In this document: positions 26,154 to 34,996 of the stretch, in pieces
How the letters are laid out: the number at the start of each line of letters is the position of its first letter
Numbering within the stretch: the first letter of the stretch is position 1
From: Candidatus Hecatella orcuttiae
GTDB lineage: Archaea; Thermoproteota; Bathyarchaeia; Hecatellales; Hecatellaceae
DNA length: 64,000 bases
Assembly (NCBI GenBank): GCA_002011035.2
Contig: MTLY02000003.1
Span: 117,194 to 181,193, forward strand
Direction of reading: 5' to 3'
Program-made: the position numbers and the translations under genes
The notes under the pieces: generated by a model
Databases searched by the model: none
The model's input: the letters and a program-made list of their open reading frames with translations, nothing else
Told to the model about the DNA's origin: nothing

Positions 26154-28622
26154 TTGGGATTGGCGTTGCTGCGCACTATGCGGATGGCGAGGATCGAGGT
26201 AGTAGCACCAGCGGATAAAACCGATTTCATAATTCGAGATGTAGGAAGACTCGGCATCGCCCATTTCATCAACATCACCCAAACTAAAAAGAGAAAATAC
26301 GAGGAGTTAACTGAAGAATTCAGGCATACTTCTAGGGAAGACCTTCTGCTGCAGCTTTCAAACCGTATACATAACACCATGAAAAAGCTTACCAGCGCAC
26401 CTTACCCCAAGCCTCTCCCAGTCGGAAAGGACGTAGACGAGGTTTTAAAGAAGATAGAAGGCGAAATAGCCTGTCTCGAGCTGGAATGGGCTAAAATCGA
26501 CAACCTTATGAAAGAAGTGACGGAGGAGAAAGCTTCCCTAGAAAAGGATCTAACCCAGTTCTACGAGGAGCTGGAGGCCGTTAAAAAACAGCTGGAAGAA
26601 TTCGGTGTTAGCGTCCACCATCTCCAAGCATTGAAAAAGGAGAGTCTGGCTGACCGGGACAAGATAAGACGCCTGCATGAGCGGCTGTTGGAGGCTCAAA
26701 AAGCCTTAGCCCTGTTAGAGATGGCGGCAAAGCTGAGCGCACCTCATGAAAAACTTCCCAACGATGAAGCTGAACTTAAAAAGCTTAGAGAAGAGCTCCG
26801 GAAAGCTCTTGAACTCCACAGGCGGGTTGAAGAAAGCCTTCCCGCAGCCAAGGGAGAGATGGATAGAATCGAAGAGATCCTCCAAGGGACTAAGGAAGCT
26901 GTTGAAAAGAAAATCGAAGCAGTTGAAAAATTTAGGGAGGTTCAAGCTGAAGTAAGTCAACTTAAAAAGCTGGTAGAAGAGCTTGAGGCTTTAAACCCCG
27001 AAGCATTGGCGTTGACGGGAGAGGCTTTCACGCGGGTTCTCAGGGAGACAGTGGAGGTTCTTGATGTTCTCAAAGACATGCACCTAGGTTCCCTCGGCAT
27101 TGAGGATACCATGCAGAAGGTGTCGAAAATCTCCTACGAAGTTCTGAAGAGCTACGAGGTTTTAGAGAACGCTGAAAAGTTTCTTTCTCTTCAAACTGTG
27201 AAAAACCTGATAGACCATGTTAAGGAAGCTGAATCCGCTGAGGTGGAGGGCCTGCTAGAGAAGGCTAGGGAACTGCTTGAAAGTACATCCATGAAGCATC
27301 TAGGAATCTTGGAGAAAGCCTTGGAGATCCGTCACCTCGAACATCGAATTGATAGGCTTTCGCAGGAGCCGGCTAGGTTGTTAGAGCGGCTGGAAGAGGT
27401 GGCTAAAGGAGCCTCAGTCATTCATGCCTACAGGGAGATTGTGGACATTGAGCTGAGAATCGAGGAGCTTAAGCAGAATTTCAGGAGAACAGGGAAAACC
27501 GCTGTGTTCGAGGTTTGGGTTAAAAACGTGGACAGGGAAAAAGCCTTAGAAGCCATCAGAAGAAGCTGCCCTGAAGCCGTGGTCAACGTAACTGGAGAGG
27601 AGCTGGGAGACAAACCTCCCACCTTCATGAAAAACCCCCGGATAGCCGCTTGCTATGAGAAGCTTGTGGCAGCCTTCGGCCTTCCTAACTATCATGAAAT
27701 CGATCCCACGATTATCACGCTGTTCTCTTTCCCCATCATCTTCGGCTTGATGTTCGGGGACATGGGGCAGGGGCTAATTCTCATCGTCGGAGGTCTTCTC
27801 ATAAAAAAGGTGTTCGACAGGTTCAAGCTTTCAGGGGACCTATGGGACCCCATCTATCAGGGGAGATTCCTCATAATCAGCTGCGGGATCACAGCCACCT
27901 TTTTCGGCTTCCTCTACGGCGAGTTCTTCGGTCCCACCACCGCCGGCCATGAATATGAGTGGTATACCATGCTCACCGGGTTGAAGGAAGGCCCTTGGTT
28001 CAGCCCCATCGACCCCCACAAAGGAGGGCCTGTCATGCTGCTGAAGGTAGCCTTAGTGGTGGGCATGATTCACATATCCTTTGGAATAATCCTCGACATC
28101 ATCAACAAGCTTTCCCGGAGGGAGTTTAGAAAGAGTCTCGCTCCAGTTTCATGGCTTTGGTTCTACCTCAGCCTCAGCTACCTGATGCTGTCGGTGTTGT
28201 TCTTCGGCCAGAGGATTGAAAACATTCTGCTTGATCTTCAGAATATTGTTCCCTTCTTCGTCGTGCCTTTCATAGGAATGTTCGTTCTTCACAGGTTCTC
28301 GGAAAGCGCCATGGACGCCTTCTCCGAAATGGTGAGCAAAGCCATCGAGTCCATTTCTAACACCTTTTCCTACGGCCGAATTCTAGCCTTAGGCATCGCC
28401 CACGCGGTGTTCAGCGAAATCGCCCTCATAGGCTCTGGGGCGATGTTCTGGCCTGTGTTCATCATGGTCACAATCTTCATGATAATAGCCTTGGAGGGGA
28501 TCATAACCTTCGCCCACACCCTGAGGCTTCACTGGGTAGAATGGTTCAGCAAATACTACAAGGGGGATGGAGTGCCTTTTGAAGGATTCATCATCCAAAG
28601 AAGATTCACAGCGCCGGCATAG
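26154..28622 (+). CDS. atpI: A-type ATP synthase subunit I
   Basis: 822 residues. The N-terminal half is soluble and coiled coil (long charged stretches, residues about 100-400); the C-terminal half carries about eight helices, including FSFPIIFGLMFGDMGQG and AVFSEIALIGSG, as expected for the a/I stator subunit that forms the proton or sodium path. The start is uncertain: TTG 26154 or the ATGs at 26178 and 26184 (MARIEVVAP, which fits relatives best). A TATA-like ACTTATAAAG lies at about 26106-26115. Confidence 0.93.
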   Translation: MGLALLRTMRMARIEVVAPADKTDFIIRDVGRLGIAHFINITQTKKRKYEELTEEFRHTSREDLLLQLSNRIHNTMKKLTSAPYPKPLPVGKDVDEVLKKIEGEIACLELEWAKIDNLMKEVTEEKASLEKDLTQFYEELEAVKKQLEEFGVSVHHLQALKKESLADRDKIRRLHERLLEAQKALALLEMAAKLSAPHEKLPNDEAELKKLREELRKALELHRRVEESLPAAKGEMDRIEEILQGTKEAVEKKIEAVEKFREVQAEVSQLKKLVEELEALNPEALALTGEAFTRVLRETVEVLDVLKDMHLGSLGIEDTMQKVSKISYEVLKSYEVLENAEKFLSLQTVKNLIDHVKEAESAEVEGLLEKARELLESTSMKHLGILEKALEIRHLEHRIDRLSQEPARLLERLEEVAKGASVIHAYREIVDIELRIEELKQNFRRTGKTAVFEVWVKNVDREKALEAIRRSCPEAVVNVTGEELGDKPPTFMKNPRIAACYEKLVAAFGLPNYHEIDPTIITLFSFPIIFGLMFGDMGQGLILIVGGLLIKKVFDRFKLSGDLWDPIYQGRFLIISCGITATFFGFLYGEFFGPTTAGHEYEWYTMLTGLKEGPWFSPIDPHKGGPVMLLKVALVVGMIHISFGIILDIINKLSRREFRKSLAPVSWLWFYLSLSYLMLSVLFFGQRIENILLDLQNIVPFFVVPFIGMFVLHRFSESAMDAFSEMVSKAIESISNTFSYGRILALGIAHAVFSEIALIGSGAMFWPVFIMVTIFMIIALEGIITFAHTLRLHWVEWFSKYYKGDGVPFEGFIIQRRFTAPA

Positions 28623-28878
28623 GTTTCTCAGCCTAAAGCCGGCTGAGCTCCGAGGTTACTCCATAAAGAGGGTTTTACTCTTCGGCCTCATCCCTCCTGC
28701 TTTCGTCCTCGCCGGGCTCTTTCTCGGCCTTTGGATTTTCACCGCTCTAGAGTTTTCCCTGTTTTACAAGCTGGTTTTCACCGTTGGCACCACTTTTGCA
28801 GGCTTCGCCTTGGGGACTTTCGTGATAGTTAAGCTTACGGATAAAATCGTCAAATTTGCCAGGGTTGGAAAAGAATGA
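28567..28878 (+). CDS. Small two-helix membrane protein inside the A-ATPase cluster
   Basis: 103 residues from ATG 28567, which overlaps the end of atpI by 56 bases; a shorter form from the in-frame TTG at 28579 is possible. Two helices (about residues 36-58 and 67-90) and a basic end. Family not recognised; it does not look like subunit H, E or G. It overlaps atpC by 4 bases, so it is translated with the ATP synthase genes and may be an accessory assembly or stator protein. Confidence 0.6.
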   Translation: MECLLKDSSSKEDSQRRHRFLSLKPAELRGYSIKRVLLFGLIPPAFVLAGLFLGLWIFTALEFSLFYKLVFTVGTTFAGFALGTFVIVKLTDKIVKFARVGKE

Positions 28879-29954
28879 AGTCAGTCTACCTATACGGAAC
28901 TTTAAGCCCTAGGATTAGGGCGAGGAAGTCTTTTCTGCTGGTGAAGGGCGACTACGACGCCCTCTTGGGTGCTGAAAACGTGCAAGCTGTCCTGAGAAGG
29001 CTGGAGGGAACAGCCTACCGCCATCAAGTAGCTTCCCTTCTTCTAGAAGAATTCAATCTGAGCAAAGCTGAAGAAAGTCTCATGGAAGCCTATCGGAGGG
29101 AGATAGACTTCATCGCCTCCCACCTGAAAACCCGGGAGGCTGCTGACTTCTTTTCTCAGCTCAGCCGCATACAGGAATTAAAATGTCTCGCAGACATTTT
29201 GAAGGCGATCTTTCTGGAGCTGCCTTGGGATGAAGCCTCCAGCTACATTCACCCCTATGGAAGGCTGGGGGCCGCGCAGTGCAAAGCTTTGGTCGACGGG
29301 AAAAATCTTAAACAGGTTTTAAGCCTCATCTGGGAAAGGCCTTTGGCTTTGGAGGTTGAGAGGCTGGTCAAGGAGGTTGAGGATGTCTCAAGGCGGGGGC
29401 TGGAGGTGGAGATCACTGTAACAAGGTACGGGATGATGGAAGCTTGGAAGAAGTTGAACGAGGTGAAAGGGAAGGATAGATTCAGCCTTAAGCTTATGGG
29501 CTTCGTCTTGGACGCTGCGAACATCATGGCAGTGTTGAGGATGAAAAAACTAGGTTTCAAACCTGAAGAAATCGGGTGGAACCTCATTTCCGCGTATTAC
29601 AGGATCTCTCGGGAGGGGTTGGAGAAGGCTTCAGCCGCCCCCACAGAGAAGGAAGCTGTAAAGGTTTTCGCATCCGGCTACTACGTAAACCAGCTTTCAC
29701 CTCTCCTGAGCGCCTACGAGGTTAAAGGAGACCTGTCTATCTTTGAAACAGTCTTCAAACGTTTCCATGCCGGTGAATGTGAACGGGTTTTCATTTCACC
29801 TTTTTTCCACCTCGGAGAGGTTTTGGCTTATCTTTATCTGAAGCTTTATGAGGTTCAGGACCTCATCGCCATCCTCATCGCCAAACAGGAAGGGCTCCCC
29901 GCTGAGAAGACTAAGCCTCATCTCGTCCTCCACCAGCCGCCCTATCCGCTTTGA
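28875..29954 (+). CDS. atpC: A-type ATP synthase subunit C
   Basis: 359 residues, all helical, with the typical N-terminal region (SPRIRARKSFLLVKGDYDAL) and repeated helical bundle segments such as LSRIQELKCLADIL and FVLDAANIMAVLRMKKLG. This subunit is the socket that connects the central stalk to the c-ring. It overlaps the small membrane gene by 4 bases and is followed by the proteolipid gene. Confidence 0.9.
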   Translation: MKSVYLYGTLSPRIRARKSFLLVKGDYDALLGAENVQAVLRRLEGTAYRHQVASLLLEEFNLSKAEESLMEAYRREIDFIASHLKTREAADFFSQLSRIQELKCLADILKAIFLELPWDEASSYIHPYGRLGAAQCKALVDGKNLKQVLSLIWERPLALEVERLVKEVEDVSRRGLEVEITVTRYGMMEAWKKLNEVKGKDRFSLKLMGFVLDAANIMAVLRMKKLGFKPEEIGWNLISAYYRISREGLEKASAAPTEKEAVKVFASGYYVNQLSPLLSAYEVKGDLSIFETVFKRFHAGECERVFISPFFHLGEVLAYLYLKLYEVQDLIAILIAKQEGLPAEKTKPHLVLHQPPYPL

Positions 29955-30032
29955 TTCGGAGCCTCTCCTACCAAAAGAGTTTTAAATTCAATGAATTAAT
30001 CTTGAACATCCCACATAGGGCAGGTGAAGCGG

Positions 30033-30377
30033 ATGAGTTTCCACCTAAGAACAGCGCCGGTAACCGTTCTGCTGATAGCAATGGCGGCAGCCATGCTGGT
30101 AGCTTTTGCCTCCGCGCAAGAGACCCCCGAAGCGGTTGAAGCTGTGAAAACCATCGACTTAGGGCTGATGGCCATAGGCGCAGGCATAGCCATCGCCGTT
30201 CCCGGCCTTGGAGCGGCCCTAGGCTTATCGATGGCAGTATCCGCCATCGCAGCCGCAGGGGCAGAGAGGCCTGAGATCATCGGAAGGTTCTTCATCTTCG
30301 TAGTCTTCATCGAAGCTATAGCCATTTACGCTCTCATTGTAGCCATATTCATCATTTTGATGCTTCCAGCAGCTTGA
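30033..30377 (+). CDS. atpK: A-type ATP synthase subunit K (c-ring proteolipid)
   Basis: About 114 residues. An N-terminal signal-like segment (VLLIAMAAAMLVAFASAQ) is followed by one helical hairpin: GLMAIGAGIAIAVPGLGAAL and the second helix FVVFIEAIAIYALIVAIF, whose Glu is the ion-carrying carboxylate. The ATG at 30033 is favoured by AGGTGA five bases upstream; GTG 30024 is inside that site's context. This is the last ATP synthase gene here: E, F, A, B and D subunits are not in the window. Confidence 0.9.
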   Translation: MSFHLRTAPVTVLLIAMAAAMLVAFASAQETPEAVEAVKTIDLGLMAIGAGIAIAVPGLGAALGLSMAVSAIAAAGAERPEIIGRFFIFVVFIEAIAIYALIVAIFIILMLPAA

Positions 30378-30631
30378 AAAATTCCAACATAGTGTCGAAA
30401 GAAGACAGGCAGAACCCTTAGATATCTTTAGTTCCCTAGCTTAAAAAAGAGACGAGCGCCGAAGAACAATGTTGATGCTTTTTTATGTTTAAAAATAGTT
30501 TGCAGAAGATGTTTTATCGGAGACAACACTTGTTCTTGAACAGCTTAGCATAAGAAGCTGAAGTTGCAGATAAAGAGAATTTATTCAATTTTCACCATTC
30601 AGCTGGTGTTTGTCTTTCTGCTTTAACTATC

Positions 30632-30964
30632 TCACCTGATTAATTGGAGTGCTTTAGCTAGTTTATATCTTTGCCTTAACCTCATGATTTCGGCCTGAGC
30701 TTTTCTTTTGGCATGGAAAAGTTTTGGCTTAATGAGCGGCAGACGACGCCATCTCTCCAGTTTCGGAAGGTTTTTAGCCGATTCATATTCTGTTAAAAGC
30801 GACATGCTCTCGGATGAGATTGAAGCGTATTCAATAAATCTGGGGTATCTTTCTTTCACCCATGATAAGCCCATTCCGCTTAAGGGGCTTTTATATAGTT
30901 GTGCGCCGCGGATGATCTCTTCTCTTATCTGAAAGTCTGATTTCTCCCCCTCTTTCCGTGCCAA
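30632..30964 (-). CDS. Basic protein of unknown function behind a palindromic promoter
   Basis: 110 residues, highly basic in the C-terminal half (RRLPLIKPKLFHAKRKAQAE and RLRQRYKLAKAL), which suggests nucleic acid binding. No family recognised. It starts with a TTG and has no ribosome site, since a perfect palindrome lies directly before the start; a leaderless or short-leader transcript is likely. The gene sits alone in an AT-rich stretch between the ATP synthase and lipid reductase genes. Confidence 0.5.
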   Translation of the reverse strand: MARKEGEKSDFQIREEIIRGAQLYKSPLSGMGLSWVKERYPRFIEYASISSESMSLLTEYESAKNLPKLERWRRLPLIKPKLFHAKRKAQAEIMRLRQRYKLAKALQLIR

Positions 30965-30966
30965 AT

Positions 30967-30983
30967 TACTTCACTGTGAAGTA
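30967..30983. promoter_or_regulatory. Perfect 17-bp palindrome next to the start of the 30632-30964 gene
   Basis: TACTTCAC-T-GTGAAGTA: two perfect 8-bp arms around one base, ending two bases before the TTG start. AT-rich elements (TTTATTAATT on the minus strand) lie upstream. The placement between a possible TATA box and the start is that of a repressor operator. Confidence 0.6.
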
Positions 30984-31166
30984 CGTTGGATTAAATGAAT
31001 TAATAAATTTTACCTTGGCGAACGTTGAATTTGCTGCATTTACTCACAAAGCCTACTGGGGCAGCTGTTAAAAAAAACTTAATCTGAAAACTTCGCAAGA
31101 AAGTTGGGGGAATTTGGTGAAACTGGTGTAGGCTGGCAAAAATACTAGAAACTTGGCGAATATTTT

Positions 31167-32408
31167 CTATCTAAGAAAAATCATGAAGCTTGTCAGAAGG
31201 ATTTTTGAGATAAACCTAAAACTCCAAGGTCGTTTTAAAGTCGAACTGCCCAACTTTAGAATCAAAGGGAAAAACAGTCTAGACTGGTAGTCTGTGTCCC
31301 CGTATCTTTCAATTTCCCTCCGAAGCTTTTCCTCTTCGGCTAAGAAACGGAAGATGCAGTCCAATTCTTGGTCTGAAAATTCATCCAGCATTCTGCGCAT
31401 TTTGGATGTAAAGTTCAGCTCTCTTCCGAAGGCTTTTTCACAGACTACCGCGTAGTGGTTCGACATCTGCAGCCAAGATAACCCTCCAGCGAGGATTTGA
31501 GCTGCTGCTTCCCCCGCAGCCTTTCCAGCTTTTAACCCAAAGTAAATACCCCCTCCTGAGGTGGATTTGTTATGGCCAGCGGCTCCCCCTGCCAGCATCA
31601 GGTTGCCTCGGCAGCACTCCTTAACCGGGCCGTGGAGGGGGATTTCTCCTCCTTGAACGTGTTTCACTTTCCCCCTCCGGGTTTTCTTGGAAAGAACCGG
31701 ATGGCTTCGGAGCGCCTTTTCTAGGCAGCTTCGGGCAGGAGTCTTCCAGAGGTCTCCCCGCACACAGAGGCCTACCCGGGCTCGCCCTGTATCCAAAGGG
31801 ACTATCCAGCCGAAGAAGCCGGGAAACATCCTCCTCCCAAAATAGAGTTCCACCGCATCTACTTCGTTGAAGTCCACTCCCTCCATCTCATACTGGATTC
31901 CCTTCAGGCGGGGAAGCTGGCAGGGAAGACCTACCCTCTCCGCTAAGAGGGGCGTGGAGCCCTCAGCGTCGACTACTACCCTAGCTTCAACATACCTGAT
32001 GTGGTCATGCTTGACCTTGAGAAGGCAGTTCGGTTTGCCTAAGCCTTCTAAACCGTAGGCTTTAGCCTCAAGCAATAGCTCTGCTCCTGCGTCTAAGGCT
32101 CTCTCAGCGAGTTTTCTGTCCAGTTTCTCCCTGTCGACGATGTGAAATTCGCCCCTGTCCTTGAAGAGGGAGAACTGCAGGTTGCTGGGAGAGTAGAAGA
32201 AGGCGCCCCTCACGGTGTTCAGCACGCAGTCCCGGGGGAGGTTAAACTCTTGAAAGGCTCTGGCTGTAATCTTGCCTGTGCAGTGGGCCGGCCGCCCTAT
32301 TTGGGAGTGCTCCTCCAGCAGCAAGGTTTTCAAGCCTGCTTTAGCCGCTGTGTAGGCGGCTGTGGAGCCCGTGGGACCAGCGCCAACTACCACAACGTCG
32401 TAGGTCAA
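31167..32408 (-). CDS. Geranylgeranyl reductase-family FAD protein
   Basis: 413 residues. FAD-binding GxGxxG at the N-terminus (VVVGAGPTGSTAAYTAAKAG), then PAHCTGKITARA, a VVDAEGSTPLL motif and LMLAGGAAGHNKSTSGGGI, all as in archaeal digeranylgeranylglycerophospholipid reductases. It saturates the isoprenoid chains of membrane lipids. The last 40 residues are basic and hydrophobic and may touch the membrane. Divergent from mfnB, sharing a 100-base promoter region. Confidence 0.88.
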   Translation of the reverse strand: MTYDVVVVGAGPTGSTAAYTAAKAGLKTLLLEEHSQIGRPAHCTGKITARAFQEFNLPRDCVLNTVRGAFFYSPSNLQFSLFKDRGEFHIVDREKLDRKLAERALDAGAELLLEAKAYGLEGLGKPNCLLKVKHDHIRYVEARVVVDAEGSTPLLAERVGLPCQLPRLKGIQYEMEGVDFNEVDAVELYFGRRMFPGFFGWIVPLDTGRARVGLCVRGDLWKTPARSCLEKALRSHPVLSKKTRRGKVKHVQGGEIPLHGPVKECCRGNLMLAGGAAGHNKSTSGGGIYFGLKAGKAAGEAAAQILAGGLSWLQMSNHYAVVCEKAFGRELNFTSKMRRMLDEFSDQELDCIFRFLAEEEKLRREIERYGDTDYQSRLFFPLILKLGSSTLKRPWSFRFISKILLTSFMIFLR

Positions 32409-32508
32409 CCCAGCTCCTTCCGGCTATTTTTCGAAGGCTCAAAACTATTTATGGGTAAACATAATTTTTAAAGGCTGAAGCTAGAGCCGACTGCGAGGGT
32501 CTCCGGTT

Positions 32509-33216
32509 TTGAAACTTCTGGTCAGCGTTGTTGACAAGGCGGAAGCCTTGGAGGCTGCGAAGGGTGGAGCCCACATCGTCGATGTGAAAAACCCTGAGGA
32601 GGGCGCCTTGGGAGCCAATTTTCCTTGGATAATCCGCCAAGTTAGGAAGTCGATCCTCAGCCAGGTTGAGGTAAGCGCAACCCTAGGAGACCTACCCTAC
32701 CTGCCGGGAACAGCCTCCCTCGCCGCCTTGGGCGCAGCGGCTTCCGGAGCCAATTACGTGAAGGCAGGCCTCTACGGGGTTAAAACCGTGGAGGAAGCCG
32801 TCAAGCTTCTCACAGGGGTGAGAAAGGCCTTGGAAGGCTTGAAGCCCAAGGTTCAAACCATTGCAGCCGGCTACGCTGACTACGAGACTTGGGGCTGCTT
32901 GAGCCCTTGGAAGCTACCCCTCGCCGCCTACAAGGCGGAGGTAGACGGGCTGATGGTCGACGTGAAAAGAAAAAACCTCCAAAACCTCTTCGATCACGTT
33001 CACCTAGGAGAGTTAAAACTTTTCGTCCAGGAAGCCCACACCTACGGGTTAAAGGTTGCCTTAGCAGGGGGCCTAACCGCCGAAAACCTAGAAGCCCTCC
33101 GGGATACAAGCGTGGACATCGTCGGCGTCCGTAGGTCCGTTCTTTCAGCCGCCGGAAGGGTGGACAGAGAAAAAGTGAGCCGGATGCTTGAAGCTACAAG
33201 TTTCCCAGAGCGCTGA
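32509..33216 (+). CDS. mfnB: (5-formylfuran-3-yl)methyl phosphate synthase
   Basis: TIM-barrel enzyme making the furan precursor of methanofuran from two glyceraldehyde-3-phosphate molecules. 235 residues; the N-terminal LLVSVVDKAEALEAAKGGA and VDVKNPEEGALGANFPW are family signatures, with Lys residues at the barrel face (VDVKNP and YVKAGLYG). The TTG start at 32509 follows GAGGGT. It converges with mfnE, 25 bases apart; the other three mfn genes run on the opposite strand. Confidence 0.92.
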   Translation: MKLLVSVVDKAEALEAAKGGAHIVDVKNPEEGALGANFPWIIRQVRKSILSQVEVSATLGDLPYLPGTASLAALGAAASGANYVKAGLYGVKTVEEAVKLLTGVRKALEGLKPKVQTIAAGYADYETWGCLSPWKLPLAAYKAEVDGLMVDVKRKNLQNLFDHVHLGELKLFVQEAHTYGLKVALAGGLTAENLEALRDTSVDIVGVRRSVLSAAGRVDREKVSRMLEATSFPER

Positions 33217-33241
33217 TGCAAACCCCTCGTTCAGGGAAACT

Positions 33242-33913
33242 CTAATCCGGTACTATTTCCGAACAGAGAACCGAGCGGCCCTCCAAAATTCTCCGCATTC
33301 GCTCAGGCTTCCGACCGTTGACCACGAAGCAAGTCAGCTTCCCTTCAGCCAAAAGCCTCGGAAGCTCAGCGTCGACGCAACTCCACCTCCGCCGGACTTG
33401 AAGCTCGCCTACGGTGAGCTGAGGAATGAGCTTGCCGCCGCCTTTCTTCGGGTCTTGGGTGAAAATTCCGTCCACATCCTTGAGAAGGAGAAGTTTATCC
33501 GCCTTTAGGCGGAGGGCTAGGAAGGCGGCGATGGAGTCGGAGGTTACATCCCAAGAAGCCCTCAGAAGCCTAGAGGCCGCTGTAAACCGAGAGGGGAGAA
33601 AAATCGGAAGGCCGCATCTCCCAAGCAAGATTTCCACCTCCTCCAATCTGCTCACAGTATGAGAGGCGGGTATGAAGCTGTGAAGGAGAAGGCCGAACTG
33701 GTCCATGGCCAAGACAGCCATCCGGTGGGCTGTCTGAGGCGGAAGGCTGAATTTTCGGTCCAGCGCCCTCACAGCATCCGCTAGAGGGCCTCCCCCCGGG
33801 ACGATGAGCAGTCGATGCCGATGGGACAGCCGGCTGAGGGTTTTGCAAAGCTTCTTCAAGGCCTGAGGATACTCAGTTAGGCTGCCTCCCACCTTCACCA
33901 CGGCTTCCACCAT
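33242..33913 (-). CDS. mfnE: [5-(aminomethyl)furan-3-yl]methyl phosphate kinase
   Basis: 223 residues, amino acid kinase fold: N-terminal VKVGGSLTEYP, the nucleotide loop VPGGGPLADAVRAL, and KLLLLKDVDGIFTQDPK near the C-terminus. Converts the aminomethylfuran phosphate to the diphosphate in methanofuran biosynthesis. Its ATG directly follows the mfnF stop codon, so the genes form one transcript (mfnD-mfnF-mfnE). Confidence 0.85.
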   Translation of the reverse strand: MVEAVVKVGGSLTEYPQALKKLCKTLSRLSHRHRLLIVPGGGPLADAVRALDRKFSLPPQTAHRMAVLAMDQFGLLLHSFIPASHTVSRLEEVEILLGRCGLPIFLPSRFTAASRLLRASWDVTSDSIAAFLALRLKADKLLLLKDVDGIFTQDPKKGGGKLIPQLTVGELQVRRRWSCVDAELPRLLAEGKLTCFVVNGRKPERMRRILEGRSVLCSEIVPD

Positions 33914-34996
33914 CTAAACTTCCCCTCCTCCTCCGCCGTAACGCTCCGCCGCCATCAACGCCGCTGCCCCTGCGGGAGCTGTCTTCGATATAGCAAGGCC
34001 TGTAAGCTCGTCAAGGTTGACAACTTGGCGAAAACCAGCCTTTAATGCCGCTTTCCGAGCTAAAAATTCAGCCCCTAGGCCTGCGGTCACCACGGGTATG
34101 CGGTTCTTATCCAAAGCAGGGAGGGCTGCGGCTTCAAAAACTTGGTTCAAGGCCTCTGCTATCTGGTTCACCTGTTCCCCTGCGACAAACTGGGCTATTT
34201 CCTCAACCTCCGTCTCCCCCAGCATGCTCAAATCTGCGCAGACAACCCTCGCCAGCCTGGCTGAGGCTTCAGACTTGGTGACTCCTCTCCCATCGCTGGT
34301 TTCCACGGTGTACTCCTCCTCTTTCAGGTTGCCGAGGATTAGGTGGACGTCGCCGGTGGTGGCGAAGAGCTCCGAGGAAACCCTCACTCTCCCACCGCCC
34401 AGAGGAATAGACTTGACCACCGCGGCGACGTTGGTCCTGAGGGCACCTGTGTAAACCAACTCCCCGCAGCCCAGCTTTTCCAAATCGGTTTTACCCCGCG
34501 CAGCAGTCTTGCTTGCGAGAACGGGGATGATGCTGGTGGTGGTGCTGCCCACGTCTACCACGAGGCCGTTGCTCAGGTAGCGGGCGACCAGCCATCCTGT
34601 GGCAGCCCAGTTGGCTGAAGCCACCCGGAGGGGGCTGAGCTTGGCTTCCTCAGGGGAGATCAGGCTTCCTTCCACGTCCACGATGCCTAAGGGTGAATCG
34701 CCGAAGGCTTCCCCCACGCAGGATATGATATAAGCTACGCCTTCTCCCTTGGTCTGAAAAACATCGGAGAGTTCCGCCGTCATGGTAACGCCTACGCCGT
34801 CCCAGCTGCCCGAGGGGGAACCTGCCATCCGTCTTCCCAGTCCCCTGAGAAGAGGGAGAAGACGGTCTTTGCCCTGCTTCCAAATGGGGAAATACTGGAC
34901 ATCTGTCCGGAGTTTTTTCTCTCCCCCCTCAACTTTTTGTAGGCAGGCTGCTTTAACGTTCGCTCCGCCTACGTCCAACCCCAAGGTTTTTATCAT
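33914..34996 (-). CDS. mfnF: Methanofuran biosynthesis condensing enzyme MfnF
   Basis: 360 residues, related to hydantoinase A/oxoprolinase. LGLDVGGANVKAACLQ at the N-terminus and VVDVGSTTTSIIPVL later are ASKHA-type phosphate loops, with CGELVYTGALRT as the family signature. It couples the furan diphosphate with the tyramine-glutamate part to build the methanofuran core. Overlaps mfnD by 4 bases. A TIGR-type name for this family is 'H4MPT-linked C1 transfer pathway protein'. Confidence 0.88.
   Translation of the reverse strand: MIKTLGLDVGGANVKAACLQKVEGGEKKLRTDVQYFPIWKQGKDRLLPLLRGLGRRMAGSPSGSWDGVGVTMTAELSDVFQTKGEGVAYIISCVGEAFGDSPLGIVDVEGSLISPEEAKLSPLRVASANWAATGWLVARYLSNGLVVDVGSTTTSIIPVLASKTAARGKTDLEKLGCGELVYTGALRTNVAAVVKSIPLGGGRVRVSSELFATTGDVHLILGNLKEEEYTVETSDGRGVTKSEASARLARVVCADLSMLGETEVEEIAQFVAGEQVNQIAEALNQVFEAAALPALDKNRIPVVTAGLGAEFLARKAALKAGFRQVVNLDELTGLAISKTAPAGAAALMAAERYGGGGGEV

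Noticed and set aside
30541-30560. CAGCTT/AAGCTG inverted repeat after the ATP synthase genes
   Set aside because: Short arms in AT-rich DNA without a T-run or conserved position; too weak to call a terminator.
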